Assembly (NCBI RefSeq): GCF_025465545.1
Contig: NZ_JAODMK010000045.1
Location: forward strand, 1-64,000
DNA: 64,000 bases
Source of the DNA: Naasia sp.
Lineage (GTDB): Bacteria > Actinomycetota > Actinomycetes > Actinomycetales > Microbacteriaceae
Direction of reading: 5' to 3'
Below the pieces are notes generated by a model. The model had not been told where the DNA came from. It worked only from the letters and a program-made list of their open reading frames with translations, and searched no databases. Both the position numbers and the translations under genes were made by a program. Shown piece by piece: positions 21,202 to 32,749 of this stretch (positions are counted from its first letter, which is position 1; each line of letters opens with the position of its first letter).

Positions 21202-22839
21202 ATGGCAGAACTGACGATCAGTCCCGACGAGATCCGCAACGCCCTCAAGGACTTCGTCGCCTCCTACGAGCCGGCGGGAGCCCAGACCACCGAGGTCGGC
21301 TACGTCATCGACGCGGCCGACGGCATCGCGCACGTCGAGGGCCTCCCGAGCGTCATGGCGAACGAGCTCCTCCGCTTCGGCGACGGCACGCTGGGCCTCG
21401 CCCAGAACCTCGACGAGTCCGAGATCGGCGTCATCGTGCTCGGCGACTTCCAGGGGATCCAGGAAGGACTCGAGGTGCACCGCACGGGTGAGGTCCTCTC
21501 GGTCGCCGTCGGCGACGGCTATCTCGGCCGGGTGGTCAACCCGCTGGGCGAGCCGATCGACGGACTGGGCGAGATCGCCACCGAAGGACGCCGTGCGCTC
21601 GAACTTCAGGCGCCGGGGGTGATGAGTCGCAAGAGCGTGCACGAGCCGATGCAGACCGGCATCAAGGCCATCGACGCCATGATCCCGATCGGCCGCGGCC
21701 AGCGTCAGCTGATCATCGGCGACCGCCAGACCGGCAAGACGGCCATCGCGATCGACACGATCATCAACCAGAAGGCCAACTGGGAGTCGGGCGACGCGAA
21801 CAAGCAGGTCCGCTGCATCTACGTGGCGATCGGCCAGAAGGGCTCCACCATCGCGGGCGTCAAGGGCGCCCTCGAGGATGCCGGCGCCATGGAGTACACC
21901 ACGATCGTCGCGGCCCCCGCCTCCGATGCGGCCGGCTTCAAATACCTCGCCCCCTACACCGGCTCCGCCATCGGCCAGCACTGGATGTACGCGGGCAAGC
22001 ACGTCCTGATCATCTTCGACGACCTGTCGAAGCAGGCAGAGGCCTACCGCGCCGTGTCCCTGCTGCTGCGCCGCCCGCCGGGACGCGAGGCGTACCCCGG
22101 CGACGTGTTCTACCTGCACTCCCGCCTGCTGGAGCGCTGCGCCAAGCTCTCCGACGAGCTGGGTGCCGGCTCGATGACGGGCCTGCCCATCATCGAGACG
22201 AAGGCCAATGACGTCTCCGCGTACATCCCGACCAACGTGATCTCGATCACCGACGGCCAGATCTTCCTCCAGTCCGACCTGTTCAACTCCAACCAGCGTC
22301 CGGCCGTGGACGTCGGCATCTCGGTGTCCCGCGTCGGCGGCGACGCCCAGGTGAAGAGCATCAAGAAGGTCTCGGGAACCCTGAAGCTCGAGCTCGCCCA
22401 GTACCGGTCACTCGAGGCGTTCGCGATGTTCGCGTCCGACCTGGATGCCACGAGCCGTCGTCAGCTCGCCCGGGGAGCCCGCCTCACCGAGCTGCTCAAG
22501 CAGCCGCAGTACTCGCCGTATCCGGTGGAGGAGCAGGTCGTCTCGATCTGGGCAGGCACGACCGGAAAGCTCGACGAGGTTCCCGTGCAGGACGTGCTCC
22601 GCTTCGAGCGTGAACTGCTCGACTACCTGGGCCGCAACACGCAGGTGCTCACGCGTCTCCGTGAGACGAACGTGCTGGATGACGACACGGTCGCCGAGCT
22701 CGGGCGCGAGGTCGACAAGTTCAAGCTCGAGTTCGCCACGGGTGAGGGCAAGCCGCTCGCCTCCGTCGGCCGCGAGGAGTTCACGGCGGCGGCCCCTGAG
22801 GACGTCAACCAGGAGCGAATCGTCAAGGGGCGGCGATGA
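21202..22839 (+). CDS. atpA: ATP synthase F1 subunit alpha
   Basis: A 545-residue regulatory nucleotide-binding subunit. Walker [15 protein letters not shown], the [10 protein letters not shown] loop, and the arginine-finger region [10 protein letters not shown] are present. ATG follows GAAGGAA. The next subunit gene starts 91 bases later, and that gap holds a small ORF and a hairpin described separately. Confidence 0.97.
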   Translation: MAELTISPDEIRNALKDFVASYEPAGAQTTEVGYVIDAADGIAHVEGLPSVMANELLRFGDGTLGLAQNLDESEIGVIVLGDFQGIQEGLEVHRTGEVLSVAVGDGYLGRVVNPLGEPIDGLGEIATEGRRALELQAPGVMSRKSVHEPMQTGIKAIDAMIPIGRGQRQLIIGDRQTGKTAIAIDTIINQKANWESGDANKQVRCIYVAIGQKGSTIAGVKGALEDAGAMEYTTIVAAPASDAAGFKYLAPYTGSAIGQHWMYAGKHVLIIFDDLSKQAEAYRAVSLLLRRPPGREAYPGDVFYLHSRLLERCAKLSDELGAGSMTGLPIIETKANDVSAYIPTNVISITDGQIFLQSDLFNSNQRPAVDVGISVSRVGGDAQVKSIKKVSGTLKLELAQYRSLEAFAMFASDLDATSRRQLARGARLTELLKQPQYSPYPVEEQVVSIWAGTTGKLDEVPVQDVLRFERELLDYLGRNTQVLTRLRETNVLDDDTVAELGREVDKFKLEFATGEGKPLASVGREEFTAAAPEDVNQERIVKGRR

Positions 22840-22930
22840 TGCTGGGAACGAAGGCGCGGTGCGCCTTCGTGCTCATCGCCGCCGAGCCGGCAACGGCGAG
22901 GTCTGCTGACACAGCACCGAAGGTCCACTA

Positions 22931-22931
<1 letters not shown>
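22836..22931 (+). CDS. Possible 31-residue peptide bridging atpA and atpG
   Basis: ATG 22836 overlaps the atpA TGA (ATGA) and has AAGGGG six bases upstream. The frame runs 31 codons to a TAG at 22929-22931 whose last base is the first base of the atpG GTG (TAGTG). The peptide would start [18 protein letters not shown], end in KVH, and have a weakly hydrophobic middle. No known family. It may be a real small protein, or a translated spacer that keeps ribosomes moving from alpha to gamma. It contains the 22848-22870 hairpin. Confidence 0.45.
22848..22870. repeat. Perfect 10-bp hairpin between atpA and atpG
   Basis: ACGAAGGCGC and GCGCCTTCGT form a perfect stem with a 3-base GGT loop. No T-run follows, so a plain terminator is unlikely. 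An intercistronic mRNA hairpin that sets subunit ratio or message stability fits better. Confidence 0.8.
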
Positions 22932-25316
<2,385 letters not shown>

Positions 25317-25320
25317 GCGC

Positions 25321-25581
25321 GTGCCTCTCAACGTGAGCGTCGTGTCCGCCGACGAGCAGATCTGGGCGGGCGAAGCCTCGATGGTCGTCGCTCGCACCAC
25401 CGAGGGCGAGATCGGCATCCTCACCGGCCACACCCCGCTGCTGGCGATCCTCGCCGGCGGCGAGGTGCGCGTGACCCAGACCGGCGGGCGGAAGATCGTG
25501 GTGAACGCCCAGGACGGCTTCGTGTCCGTCGACCACGACACCGTCACGGTGGTGGCGCGCGCCGCGGAACTGGTGAGCTGA
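25321..25581 (+). CDS. atpC: ATP synthase F1 subunit epsilon
   Basis: An 86-residue protein made of the N-terminal beta-sandwich only (VSVVSADEQIWAGEASMVVARTTEGEIGILTGHTPLLAIL). The C-terminal helical hairpin that inhibits ATP hydrolysis in E. coli is missing, as in several actinobacteria. GTG 25321 starts four bases after the atpD stop. Last gene of the operon. Confidence 0.95.
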   Translation: MPLNVSVVSADEQIWAGEASMVVARTTEGEIGILTGHTPLLAILAGGEVRVTQTGGRKIVVNAQDGFVSVDHDTVTVVARAAELVS

Positions 25582-25582
25582 C

Positions 25583-26332
25583 CTGCTCCTGCTGCTGCCC
25601 CCGTCCGAGACCAAGCGGGACGGGGGCGACGGCGCGCCTCTCGACTACGCCCGGCTGCGCTTCTCGCGCCTGACCGCCAAGCGGCGCGCCGTCGTGCGCG
25701 CGGTGCGCGCACTGGCACGTGATCCCGAGCAGGCCGCCGCGGTGCTGAAGCTCGGGCCGAAGCAGCGCGGCGAGCTGCCGCGGAACCGCATGGTCGCCTC
25801 CTCGCCGACGCTGCCCGCGATCGACCGCTACACGGGCGTCCTCTATGACGCGCTCGATGCGGGCTCGCTCCCGGACGACGCCCGCGCGCGTGCCGCGGAG
25901 ACGGTGCTCGTGCAGTCGGCCCTGTTCGGGCCGGTCGGCGCCCTCGACCCCATCCCCGCGTACCGGCTCTCGCACGACTCCCGTCTGCCCGGGCTGCCGC
26001 TCAAGGCGCACTGGGCGGCCACCGTGACCCGCGAGCTGCGGCACGCAGGCCCGCTGCTCGACCTGCGGAGCGCGGGCTATGCCGCGCTCGGCCCGCTGCC
26101 GGACCGCGACGACACCGCCTACCTGCGCGTCCTCGCCCGCGGCGGGGACGGCACGACCCGGGCGCTCAACCACTTCAACAAGAAGGCCAAGGGCGAGTTC
26201 ACCCGGGCGCTGCTGACGGCGGCCGACCCGCCCGAGACCCTCGAGGACCTGCTGGACTGGGCTCCGGGAGCGGGCTTCGTCGTCGAGGCGGCCGGTCCTC
26301 GCGAGCTGGCGCTCGTCGTGACCGAGGGCTGA
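25583..26332 (+). CDS. yaaA: Peroxide stress protein YaaA family (DUF328)
   Basis: A 249-residue protein. The conserved family N-terminus LLLPPSETKRDGG is encoded right after the atpC stop, but the frame is closed upstream at 25574 and offers no ATG, GTG or TTG before it; only CTG codons at 25583-25597 can start it, with GGTGAG upstream. The C-terminal motif HFNKKAKGEFTRALL is also typical. E. coli YaaA lowers free iron under peroxide stress; the fold binds DNA in vitro. A shorter start at GTG 25694 would delete the most conserved motif. Confidence 0.85.
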   Translation: MLLLLPPSETKRDGGDGAPLDYARLRFSRLTAKRRAVVRAVRALARDPEQAAAVLKLGPKQRGELPRNRMVASSPTLPAIDRYTGVLYDALDAGSLPDDARARAAETVLVQSALFGPVGALDPIPAYRLSHDSRLPGLPLKAHWAATVTRELRHAGPLLDLRSAGYAALGPLPDRDDTAYLRVLARGGDGTTRALNHFNKKAKGEFTRALLTAADPPETLEDLLDWAPGAGFVVEAAGPRELALVVTEG

Positions 26333-26411
26333 GCCATCTGCTCCGCTCCGCGACTGCCGCGGTTCTCCCGCCGATCGGACTGCTCTCGAGCGTGACGACG
26401 GCGATCTGTGC

Positions 26412-27053
26412 TCACGCCGGAGCGGCCGCTTCGGTGGACACCCGCCAGCAGCCCCGCACGTGGTCGTCGACGAGGCCGGCCGACTGCATCAGCGCGTACA
26501 TCGTGGTGGGTCCGACGAAGCGGAATCCGCGTCGGCGCAGCTCCTTGCTCAGCGCGGTGGACTCGGCCGTGACGGCAGGAAGTTCGGCGAGGGAGCGAGG
26601 ACGGTCCTCCTCGGTGCGGGGTGCCGGGGCGAAGCTCCAGATCAGCCGGTCGAGCGCGCCCTCCCCGTCCTCGACCGTCAGCTTCCGGAGTGCCCTCGCG
26701 TTGCCGAGGGTGGCCTCGATCTTCGCCCGGTTGCGGATGACGCCGGTGTCCTGCATGAGGCGCTCCACCTCGGGCTCGCCCCAGTGCGCGAGCACCGCCG
26801 GGTCGAAGCCCGCAAAGGCAGTGCGGAAGGTCGGCCGCCGACGCAGGATCGTGATCCACGACAGCCCGGCCTGGAAGCCCTCGAGGCAGAGCTTCTCGAA
26901 CAGCGCTCTGTCGCCGTGCAGTGGCGTGCCCCACTCCTCGTCGTGGTAGCGGCGGTACTCGGGGTCGCTGCCCGCCCAGCCGCATCGGGTGCGTCCGTCG
27001 TCGTCGTCGGTCGCGGTCACAGCTGCGAGCGTACGGGGAGCGGGAAGGATCAT
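26412..27053 (-). CDS. tag: DNA-3-methyladenine glycosylase I
   Basis: A 213-residue base-excision enzyme that removes 3-methyladenine from DNA. It has RCGWAG and the following YHDEEWGTP, the helix-hairpin-helix region GFQAGLSWITIL, and zinc ligands in the N-terminal Cys/His pair and in the C-terminal VDDHVRGCW. ATG 27053 has no ribosome-binding site but lies exactly six bases after TAGCCT, so a leaderless mRNA is likely. Confidence 0.95.
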   Translation of the reverse strand: MILPAPRTLAAVTATDDDDGRTRCGWAGSDPEYRRYHDEEWGTPLHGDRALFEKLCLEGFQAGLSWITILRRRPTFRTAFAGFDPAVLAHWGEPEVERLMQDTGVIRNRAKIEATLGNARALRKLTVEDGEGALDRLIWSFAPAPRTEEDRPRSLAELPAVTAESTALSKELRRRGFRFVGPTTMYALMQSAGLVDDHVRGCWRVSTEAAAPA

Positions 27054-27059
27054 GCGGGG

Positions 27060-27065
27060 AGGCTA
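27060..27065 (-). promoter_or_regulatory. -10 box of tag (leaderless)
   Basis: TAGCCT on the minus strand, six bases before the ATG; transcription would begin at the start codon. Confidence 0.55.
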
Positions 27066-27141
27066 GCGGAGGCGCTTCCACCATCTGCCGCTGCGCGGGT
27101 GTGCGGCCAACGAGCGAGCGGCAGGCCGCCCTGGGGAGGAC

Positions 27142-27699
27142 TCAGCTGTTGAGGTAGGCGTCGCCGAGATTGAGGGTCGTCGAGTAGAGGATCCAGGCCA
27201 GGTAGGGCAGGAGCAGGAGCGCGGCCGTCCGGCTGATCGGCCAGAAGGTCACGAGCGTGGCGATCACGCACACGTCGAGCACCAGGATCACGGCGAGGGC
27301 GATCCACAGCGACGCGGCCCCGATCAGCGAATAGCCCGCGAAGAAGACCGGGGACCAGAGTGAGTTCACGAACAGCTGGACAACGTAGAGCAGGAGCGCG
27401 GGACGCACGTCCTCGAACTTGCGGTGCCGCCAGACAAGCCAGGCGGACACGGCCATCAGCACATAGAGCACGGTCCAGACCGGGCCGAACATCCAGCCAG
27501 GGGAGGTCCAGGCCACCTTGGACGCGTCGGCGTACCAGCCGTCCTTGCTCGCGATGGTCGTGAGCGACCCGAACGCCGCGACGGCGAAGGAGATGGCGAG
27601 GAAGAGCGCGAGGACGAGGACCGATCGGCGTTCGAACCGGCCCCGGCGCGACGGGACCAGGCGGTCGTCCGTGGGGGACGGCGTGCTGTAGGTCATCAT
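27142..27699 (-). CDS. TspO/MBR-family membrane protein
   Basis: A 185-residue protein with five transmembrane helices. Family marks are SKVAWTSPGWMFGPVWTVLYVLMAVSAWLVW, QLFVNSLWSPVFF, and the last helix LPYLAWILYSTTLN. Bacterial TspO proteins bind porphyrins and other tetrapyrroles and are linked to stress responses. Two consecutive ATGs (27699, 27696) follow GCGGAG; the second has the better spacing. The basic, about 25-residue N-terminal extension is longer than usual. Confidence 0.9.
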   Translation of the reverse strand: MMTYSTPSPTDDRLVPSRRGRFERRSVLVLALFLAISFAVAAFGSLTTIASKDGWYADASKVAWTSPGWMFGPVWTVLYVLMAVSAWLVWRHRKFEDVRPALLLYVVQLFVNSLWSPVFFAGYSLIGAASLWIALAVILVLDVCVIATLVTFWPISRTAALLLLPYLAWILYSTTLNLGDAYLNS

Positions 27700-27793
27700 C
27701 GCTCCGCGGCCGTAGGGGTCACCCGCATCCTAAGGTCGCGCCGACCCCTGGCGCCGGAAGCGTCGGCCTGCCGCTGGAGCCTGTCGCGAGGGC

Positions 27794-29155
27794 TCAGTGG
27801 CCGACCAGGGGATGCATCGCGCGAGCGGCGAGCGAGGTGCGCCCGGTGATCTTCTCCTCGAGGTCGGCCGCCTGCATCGCGACGAGGCCGGCGTTGGCGC
27901 CGAGGAAGCGCAGCGGCTCCGGCTCCCAGCGGGGCGAGACGTGATTGACCCAGGGCAGCCGGGAGAGCTCGGTGCGCCGCCCGGTGATCAGCTCGGCGAG
28001 GGTGCGGCCGGCCAGGTTCGTGGTGGACAGCCCATCTCCGACGTAGCCGCCCGCGGAGGCGATGCCCGTGGCCGGGTTGTACCAGGCGCTGGAGTGCCAG
28101 TCCCGGGGGACGCCGATGGGGCCGCCCCAGCTGTGCGTGACGGCCGCGCCGGCGGCGGCGGGAAAGAGCTCGTCGAGCGCCCTGCGAAGATGCTCGAACA
28201 CGCGGGGCACCCGGTCGTAGCTCTCCCGCATCGCGCTTCCCCAGTGGTACCGGGCGCCACGGCCGCCGAACGCGAAGCGGTTGTCGGCGGTGCGCTGCCC
28301 GTAGACGATGAGGTGGCGGAAGTCGGTGAAGGTCTGCCCGTGCCCGATTCCCATCTCCTCCCAGACCGAGTCAGGGAGCGGCTCGGTCGCGATCATCAGC
28401 GAGTAGAGGGGCAGCAGGCGGCGCTTGGTGCGGGCGAGTGTGGCCGTGAATCCCTCGAGGGCGATCACCACGTTGTCGGCGCTGATCGTGCCCCGGTCCG
28501 TCTGCACCCGGTGCGGGGCGAAGTCGGTGACCGTGGTGCCCTCGTGGATGGTCACGCCGCGGCGCTCGAGGGAGGCGGCCAGTCCGCGGACCAGCTTCGC
28601 GGGCTGCAGCCGGGCGCAGTTCGGATCGAACACGGCGCCGGCCGCTCCCGCGACCGAGACCGCCTCGGGTCCGAGGAGCTCGAGGGGATCGACGCCGTAG
28701 CGCCGGGCCGACGCGACGTCCGCCTCGGCAGCTGCACGCTGGGTGGCGGACCGGTGGAAGGCGAGCGTTCCGCCCTTCGCGTAGTCGCAGTCGATGCCGA
28801 GCTCGGCGGAGACGCGACCGACCTCGTCGACCGTCTCGATCATCGCCTGGCGCATCGCGATCGCCGCCGCGCGCCCGTGCCTGCGCTCGAGCGCCGCGGT
28901 GCTCTGCGGGAACAGCGCCGAGCACCAGCCGCCGTTCCGGCCGGAGGCGCCGAAGCCGGCGATCTCCTTCTCGACGACGACGATCCGCAGGCGGGGGTCG
29001 ATGCCGAGCAGGTAGTGCGCCGTCCAGAGGCCGGTGAGGCCGCCGCCGATGATGCACACGTCCGCGGTGGTGTCCCCATCGAGTGCAGGCCGCGGCGAGA
29101 GGCTGTCGTCCTCCAGCGCGTCGAACCAGAAGCTGACGTCGCGGTAGGAGCTCAC
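27794..29155 (-). CDS. FAD-dependent amine oxidoreductase (DAO / gamma-glutamylputrescine-oxidase-like)
   Basis: A 453-residue flavoprotein. The FAD-binding GGGLTGLWTAHYLLG lies near residue 33, followed by GFGASGRNGGWCSALFPQ, a motif shared by PuuB-type oxidases, and the C-terminal GGYVGDGLSTTNLAGRTLAELI. It would oxidise a secondary or primary amine to an aldehyde or imine with release of hydrogen peroxide. GTG 29155 overlaps the aminotransferase stop by four bases, so both are translated together. Substrate not determined; a polyamine derivative is the best guess. Confidence 0.85.
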   Translation of the reverse strand: MSSYRDVSFWFDALEDDSLSPRPALDGDTTADVCIIGGGLTGLWTAHYLLGIDPRLRIVVVEKEIAGFGASGRNGGWCSALFPQSTAALERRHGRAAAIAMRQAMIETVDEVGRVSAELGIDCDYAKGGTLAFHRSATQRAAAEADVASARRYGVDPLELLGPEAVSVAGAAGAVFDPNCARLQPAKLVRGLAASLERRGVTIHEGTTVTDFAPHRVQTDRGTISADNVVIALEGFTATLARTKRRLLPLYSLMIATEPLPDSVWEEMGIGHGQTFTDFRHLIVYGQRTADNRFAFGGRGARYHWGSAMRESYDRVPRVFEHLRRALDELFPAAAGAAVTHSWGGPIGVPRDWHSSAWYNPATGIASAGGYVGDGLSTTNLAGRTLAELITGRRTELSRLPWVNHVSPRWEPEPLRFLGANAGLVAMQAADLEEKITGRTSLAARAMHPLVGH

Positions 29156-30588
29156 AGCCGGTTCCAGGCCTCCGTGAGCGTGCCGCGGAGGATCTGCTCG
29201 ATCTGATCGAATTCCTTCTCGCCGACCGTGAGCGGCGGGGCGAGCTGGATGACGGGGTCGCCGCGGTCGTCGGCTCGGCAGTAGAGGCCGGCGTCGAACA
29301 GCGCCTTGGAGAGGAACCCGCGCAGCAGTCGCTCGGACTCGTCGTCGTCGAAGGTCTCCTTGGTGGTCTTGTCCTTCACCAGCTCGATGCCGAAGAAGTA
29401 GCCGTCGCCACGCACGTCGCCGACGATGGGCAGGTCGAGCAGCTTCTCGAGGGTCGCCCGGAAGATCGGGCTCTTCTCGCGCACGCGCTCGTTGAGGCTC
29501 TCCTCCTCGAAGATCTTGAGGTTCTCGAGCGCCACCGCGGCGGACACCGGGTGACCGCCGAAGGTGTAGCCGTGGTAGAACGCGGTGCTCCCGTGCTTGA
29601 AGGGCTCGTAGATGCGCTCGCTGACGATGGTGGCGCCGATGGGGGAGTAGCCGCTCGTCATCGCCTTCGCGCAGGTGATCATGTCGGGCACGAAGCCGTA
29701 GGTGGTGCTCGCGAACCAGTTTCCGATCCGGCCGAAGGCGGTGATCACCTCGTCGGCGACGAGCAGGACGTCGTACTGGTCGCAGATCTCGCGCACGCGC
29801 TGGAAGTATCCGGGAGGCGGCGGGAAGCAGCCGCCGGAGTTCTGCACCGGCTCGAGGAACACCGCGGCGACCGTCTCGGGCCCCTCGAACTGGATCATCT
29901 CCTCGATCCGGTTGGCAGCCCAGAGACCGAACTCGGCCTCGCGTGCCGGGCCCTCGGGCGTGCTGGAGACGAAGCCCATCTCGGCGGACCGGTAGTAGTT
30001 GGTGTTCGGCACCCGGAAGCCGCCCGGGACGACCGGCTCGAACATCTCCTTCATCGCGGGGATGCCGGTGATCGCGAGGGCGCCCTGAGGGGTGCCGTGG
30101 TACGCGACGGCTCGGGAGATGACCTTGTGCTTGGTGGGCCTGCCCTGCAGCTTCCAGTAGTACTTGGCCAGCTTGAACGCGGTCTCGACGGCCTCGCCGC
30201 CGCCCGTGGAGAAGAAGACGCGGTTGAGGTCGCCGGGGGCGAGGTCGGCGAGCTTGTCGGCGAGCTCGATCGCGGCGGGGTGCGCGTACGACCAGATGGG
30301 GAAGAAGGCGAGCTGCTCGGCCTGCTGAGCGGCCACCTGGGCGAGCCGGCGGCGACCGTGGCCGGCCGCGACGACGAAGAGGCCGGAGAGGCCGTCGAGA
30401 TAGCTCTTGCCCGTCGAGTCCCAGATCGTGTGCCCCTCGCCGCGGACGATGATGGGGACGGATCCGCCGTCCTCCAGCACCGACTGGCGCGAGAAGTGCA
30501 TCCACAGGTGATCGCGCGCCTTCTTCTGCAGCTCCTGCTCGGAGGCGGTCTCGGCGTGCGCGGTAACGGCTTGTTCGGTGATCGTCAT
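29152..30588 (-). CDS. Class III (omega) aminotransferase, putrescine/amine type
   Basis: A 478-residue fold-type I PLP enzyme. The PLP lysine is in DMITCAKAMTSGYSPIGA, with DEVITAFGRIG and STGGGEAVETAFKLA typical of the family. The long N-terminus and FFPIWSYAHPAAIELA resemble amine:pyruvate and putrescine aminotransferases. It overlaps the Lrp regulator on one side and the FAD oxidoreductase on the other, a coupled three-gene operon. The pairing suggests catabolism of a diamine or amine nitrogen source. Confidence 0.9.
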   Translation of the reverse strand: MTITEQAVTAHAETASEQELQKKARDHLWMHFSRQSVLEDGGSVPIIVRGEGHTIWDSTGKSYLDGLSGLFVVAAGHGRRRLAQVAAQQAEQLAFFPIWSYAHPAAIELADKLADLAPGDLNRVFFSTGGGEAVETAFKLAKYYWKLQGRPTKHKVISRAVAYHGTPQGALAITGIPAMKEMFEPVVPGGFRVPNTNYYRSAEMGFVSSTPEGPAREAEFGLWAANRIEEMIQFEGPETVAAVFLEPVQNSGGCFPPPPGYFQRVREICDQYDVLLVADEVITAFGRIGNWFASTTYGFVPDMITCAKAMTSGYSPIGATIVSERIYEPFKHGSTAFYHGYTFGGHPVSAAVALENLKIFEEESLNERVREKSPIFRATLEKLLDLPIVGDVRGDGYFFGIELVKDKTTKETFDDDESERLLRGFLSKALFDAGLYCRADDRGDPVIQLAPPLTVGEKEFDQIEQILRGTLTEAWNRL

Positions 30589-31070
30589 CGTGTTCCCCAG
30601 TCATAGAGCTGCTTGTGCAGGCGGAGGTAGACGAAGGTCTCCGTCGAGGAGACTCCGTCGAGGGTGCGGATTTCGGAGTTGAGCAGGTCGATGAGCTCGT
30701 CGTCGTTCTCGCAGACGACCTCGGCGAGGATGTCGAAGTTGCCGGCGGTGAGCACGACGTAGTCCACGGACGGCATCGCGGCCAGCCGGTCGGCCACCAC
30801 CCGGGTGTCGCCGCTGACGCGGACGCCGATCATCGCCTGGCGATAGAAGCCGAGCTGCATCGGATCGGTCACGGCGACGATCTGCATGACGCCGGACTCG
30901 GTGAGCTTCTGCACCCGCTGGCGCACGGCCGCCTCGCTCAGCCCGACCGCTTTGCCGATCTCGGCGTAGGAGCGGCGGCCGTCATGCTGGAGCTGCTCGA
31001 TGATGGCTTTCGAGACGCCGTCCAGGGAGACTGGCTTCGGCGGCAGGGTCGCCCTGCGATGCTCCATCAC
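30585..31070 (-). CDS. Lrp/AsnC-family transcriptional regulator
   Basis: A 161-residue regulator with an N-terminal winged-helix domain (SKAIIEQLQHDGRRSYAEIGKAVGLSEAAVRQRVQKL) and a C-terminal RAM/ligand-binding domain (GFYRQAMIGVRVSGD...VVLTAGNFDILAEVVCEND). It heads the operon it probably controls. The start may be GTG 31070 or ATG 31067; GGAGG lies directly before both. It is also a candidate to act on ald, whose promoter carries Lrp-like palindromes. Confidence 0.92.
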   Translation of the reverse strand: MMEHRRATLPPKPVSLDGVSKAIIEQLQHDGRRSYAEIGKAVGLSEAAVRQRVQKLTESGVMQIVAVTDPMQLGFYRQAMIGVRVSGDTRVVADRLAAMPSVDYVVLTAGNFDILAEVVCENDDELIDLLNSEIRTLDGVSSTETFVYLRLHKQLYDWGTR

Positions 31071-31292
31071 CCTCCGATGATGTCAGTGATCACGCGCCGC
31101 GGCAAGTGAATCAGTGTCGCAACGGCGCTTTGGCAACGGAATCGGTCGAAAACCGTCTCCTTGCCGTCGCATCTGCGCACTCCGCGCCGACGTCGCGAAA
31201 GGCCAGCGGCGCGCTGCGGCGGCGCCTCGCCCGCTTCGGGTCGGTCCGGACGCGCCCCCGGCGCCGCCCTCTCGACGCTCGCCGTCGAGGAC

Positions 31293-31298
31293 TACACT
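31293..31298 (+). promoter_or_regulatory. -10 box of the FHA-PP2C genes
   Basis: TACACT lies 13 bases before GTG 31312, in the 241-bp region between this gene and the divergent lrp. It would give a leader of about seven bases plus GGGAAG as ribosome-binding site. Confidence 0.45.
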
Positions 31299-31311
31299 CA
31301 CGGGAAGCAAC

Positions 31312-32694
31312 GTGCTGAGCCGCGTCGGCCAGGACTTACCGCTGGGGGAGGGCGAGTCGTTCGTGACCCCGGGCCACGCCTACTACTCGCCTCTCGCCGC
31401 AGACGTGGGCGGCAATCTCAACTGGCTGTTCTTCGCCGCGGGCCGGGTGCTCGCCGGTTTCGAGCCCTCCACGCCGCTGGAGGTCGTGATGTCGCTGTGG
31501 CGGACCGCCACCGCGCCGGACGCCTCCATCGAGACCGTGGTGGCCGCCGTCCCCACCCGTGGTCCCTCCGCCATCGAGTCCTTCGCCGTCGTGGTGACCG
31601 GCACGCGCACCACCATCGTGGTGCGCGGCAAGGGCAGCGTCGACGTGCAGACCCCCGCGGGGCAGCGCCGGATCGACTCGCGCAACATGCAGCCCTGGTA
31701 TCTCGCCGAGTTCGACGGGGTGCACGGTCTCGCGCTCGGCTCCGTCGATCGTGCGGTGGGTGTGGACGCCAACCCCACCGCGGCGGACCTCCCGCTGCTC
31801 AGCGGCATCGTCCGCGCCCCGTGGCTCGCCTGGACGCAGCGGGAGCCCGGCGAGGTTCCCGCGCCCGCGGCCGCGCCGGTCCGGTCTCGTGGCCGGGGGG
31901 CGGGCCAGGCGCGCGCGGCGCAGTCCACTTCCACCGTGCCGCACCAGCCGTCCGCGCCGGTGACCGGATCCATCCCGGTGCAGAACATGGCGGTCGCGCC
32001 CGGTCCCTACCGCGCGCCCATCACGACTCCGATCCCGGTGATCCCCGCCACTCCGCCCGGCGGCATCCCGCCCATGCCGCCGTCCCGTGCCGCGATGGGC
32101 GACTCCGGCGACACCGCCGAGCTCGACGACACCGTGCGGGGGCTCGGCACCGGCCGCTGGTCGGTCCGCGACGCCGAGCGCGTGGCCGAGGTCGGGCGGG
32201 CTGGCGAGGAGTCCGGGGCGGACATCGAGGACACGATCGTCACCTCCCGGCGTCGGCACCGCGCTGACGTGCCGCCTCTCACCACCTGGTCGCCCGCCCG
32301 GATGGAGTTCGACCCGCGGTTCGCGCCCGGCCAGGAGGCCCGTGCCCAGACGGGGTACTACTGCTTCCGGCTGGGCGGAGGACAGGTCTACCGCCTCGAC
32401 ACACCGGTGTACATCGGCCGCAAGCCGAGCAGCCCGCGCATCGTCACGGGGACCCTGCCGCGTCTGCTCCGGGTGGCGTCGCCGTCGATGGAGGTCAGCA
32501 GTACGCACGTGGAGCTGCGCCAGGAGGGCTCGTCCGTCGTCGTCACCGACATGCGCTCGACGAACGGGACCTTCGTTTCGCAGCCGGGGGCCTCTCCCGT
32601 AAAATTGCGCCAGGGCGAGTCGATGGTCGTCACGCCCGGCACACTCGTGGATATCGGGGACGGCAACGTCCTCGAGATCCTGCCGATCCGCTGA
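31312..32694 (+). CDS. FHA-domain protein of the kinase/surface-protein cluster
   Basis: A 460-residue protein starting at GTG 31312 behind GGGAAG. The first 165 residues form a beta-rich domain I do not recognise. A Pro/Ala/Ser-rich linker follows (about 175-265), then acidic stretches with possible phospho-threonines (AELDDTVRGLG, IEDTIVTSRRR). The C-terminal FHA domain (about 350-460) has YIGRKP, SMEVSSTHVEL and DMRSTNGTFV, the phosphothreonine-binding residues. It likely reads the phosphorylation state set by the kinase and PP2C encoded next to it. First gene of an 18-kb plus-strand block. Confidence 0.88.
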   Translation: MLSRVGQDLPLGEGESFVTPGHAYYSPLAADVGGNLNWLFFAAGRVLAGFEPSTPLEVVMSLWRTATAPDASIETVVAAVPTRGPSAIESFAVVVTGTRTTIVVRGKGSVDVQTPAGQRRIDSRNMQPWYLAEFDGVHGLALGSVDRAVGVDANPTAADLPLLSGIVRAPWLAWTQREPGEVPAPAAAPVRSRGRGAGQARAAQSTSTVPHQPSAPVTGSIPVQNMAVAPGPYRAPITTPIPVIPATPPGGIPPMPPSRAAMGDSGDTAELDDTVRGLGTGRWSVRDAERVAEVGRAGEESGADIEDTIVTSRRRHRADVPPLTTWSPARMEFDPRFAPGQEARAQTGYYCFRLGGGQVYRLDTPVYIGRKPSSPRIVTGTLPRLLRVASPSMEVSSTHVELRQEGSSVVVTDMRSTNGTFVSQPGASPVKLRQGESMVVTPGTLVDIGDGNVLEILPIR

Positions 32695-32749
32695 GTTCGG
32701 CTCTTCCCCCCTCTCCGGCCTCGCCGGACTCCGGCACCAGGCAGGACAC

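Noticed and set aside
27700-27793. Short leader peptide (GTG, eight codons) before the TspO-like gene
   Set aside because: It overlaps the TspO start and has no ribosome-binding site; easily explained by chance.
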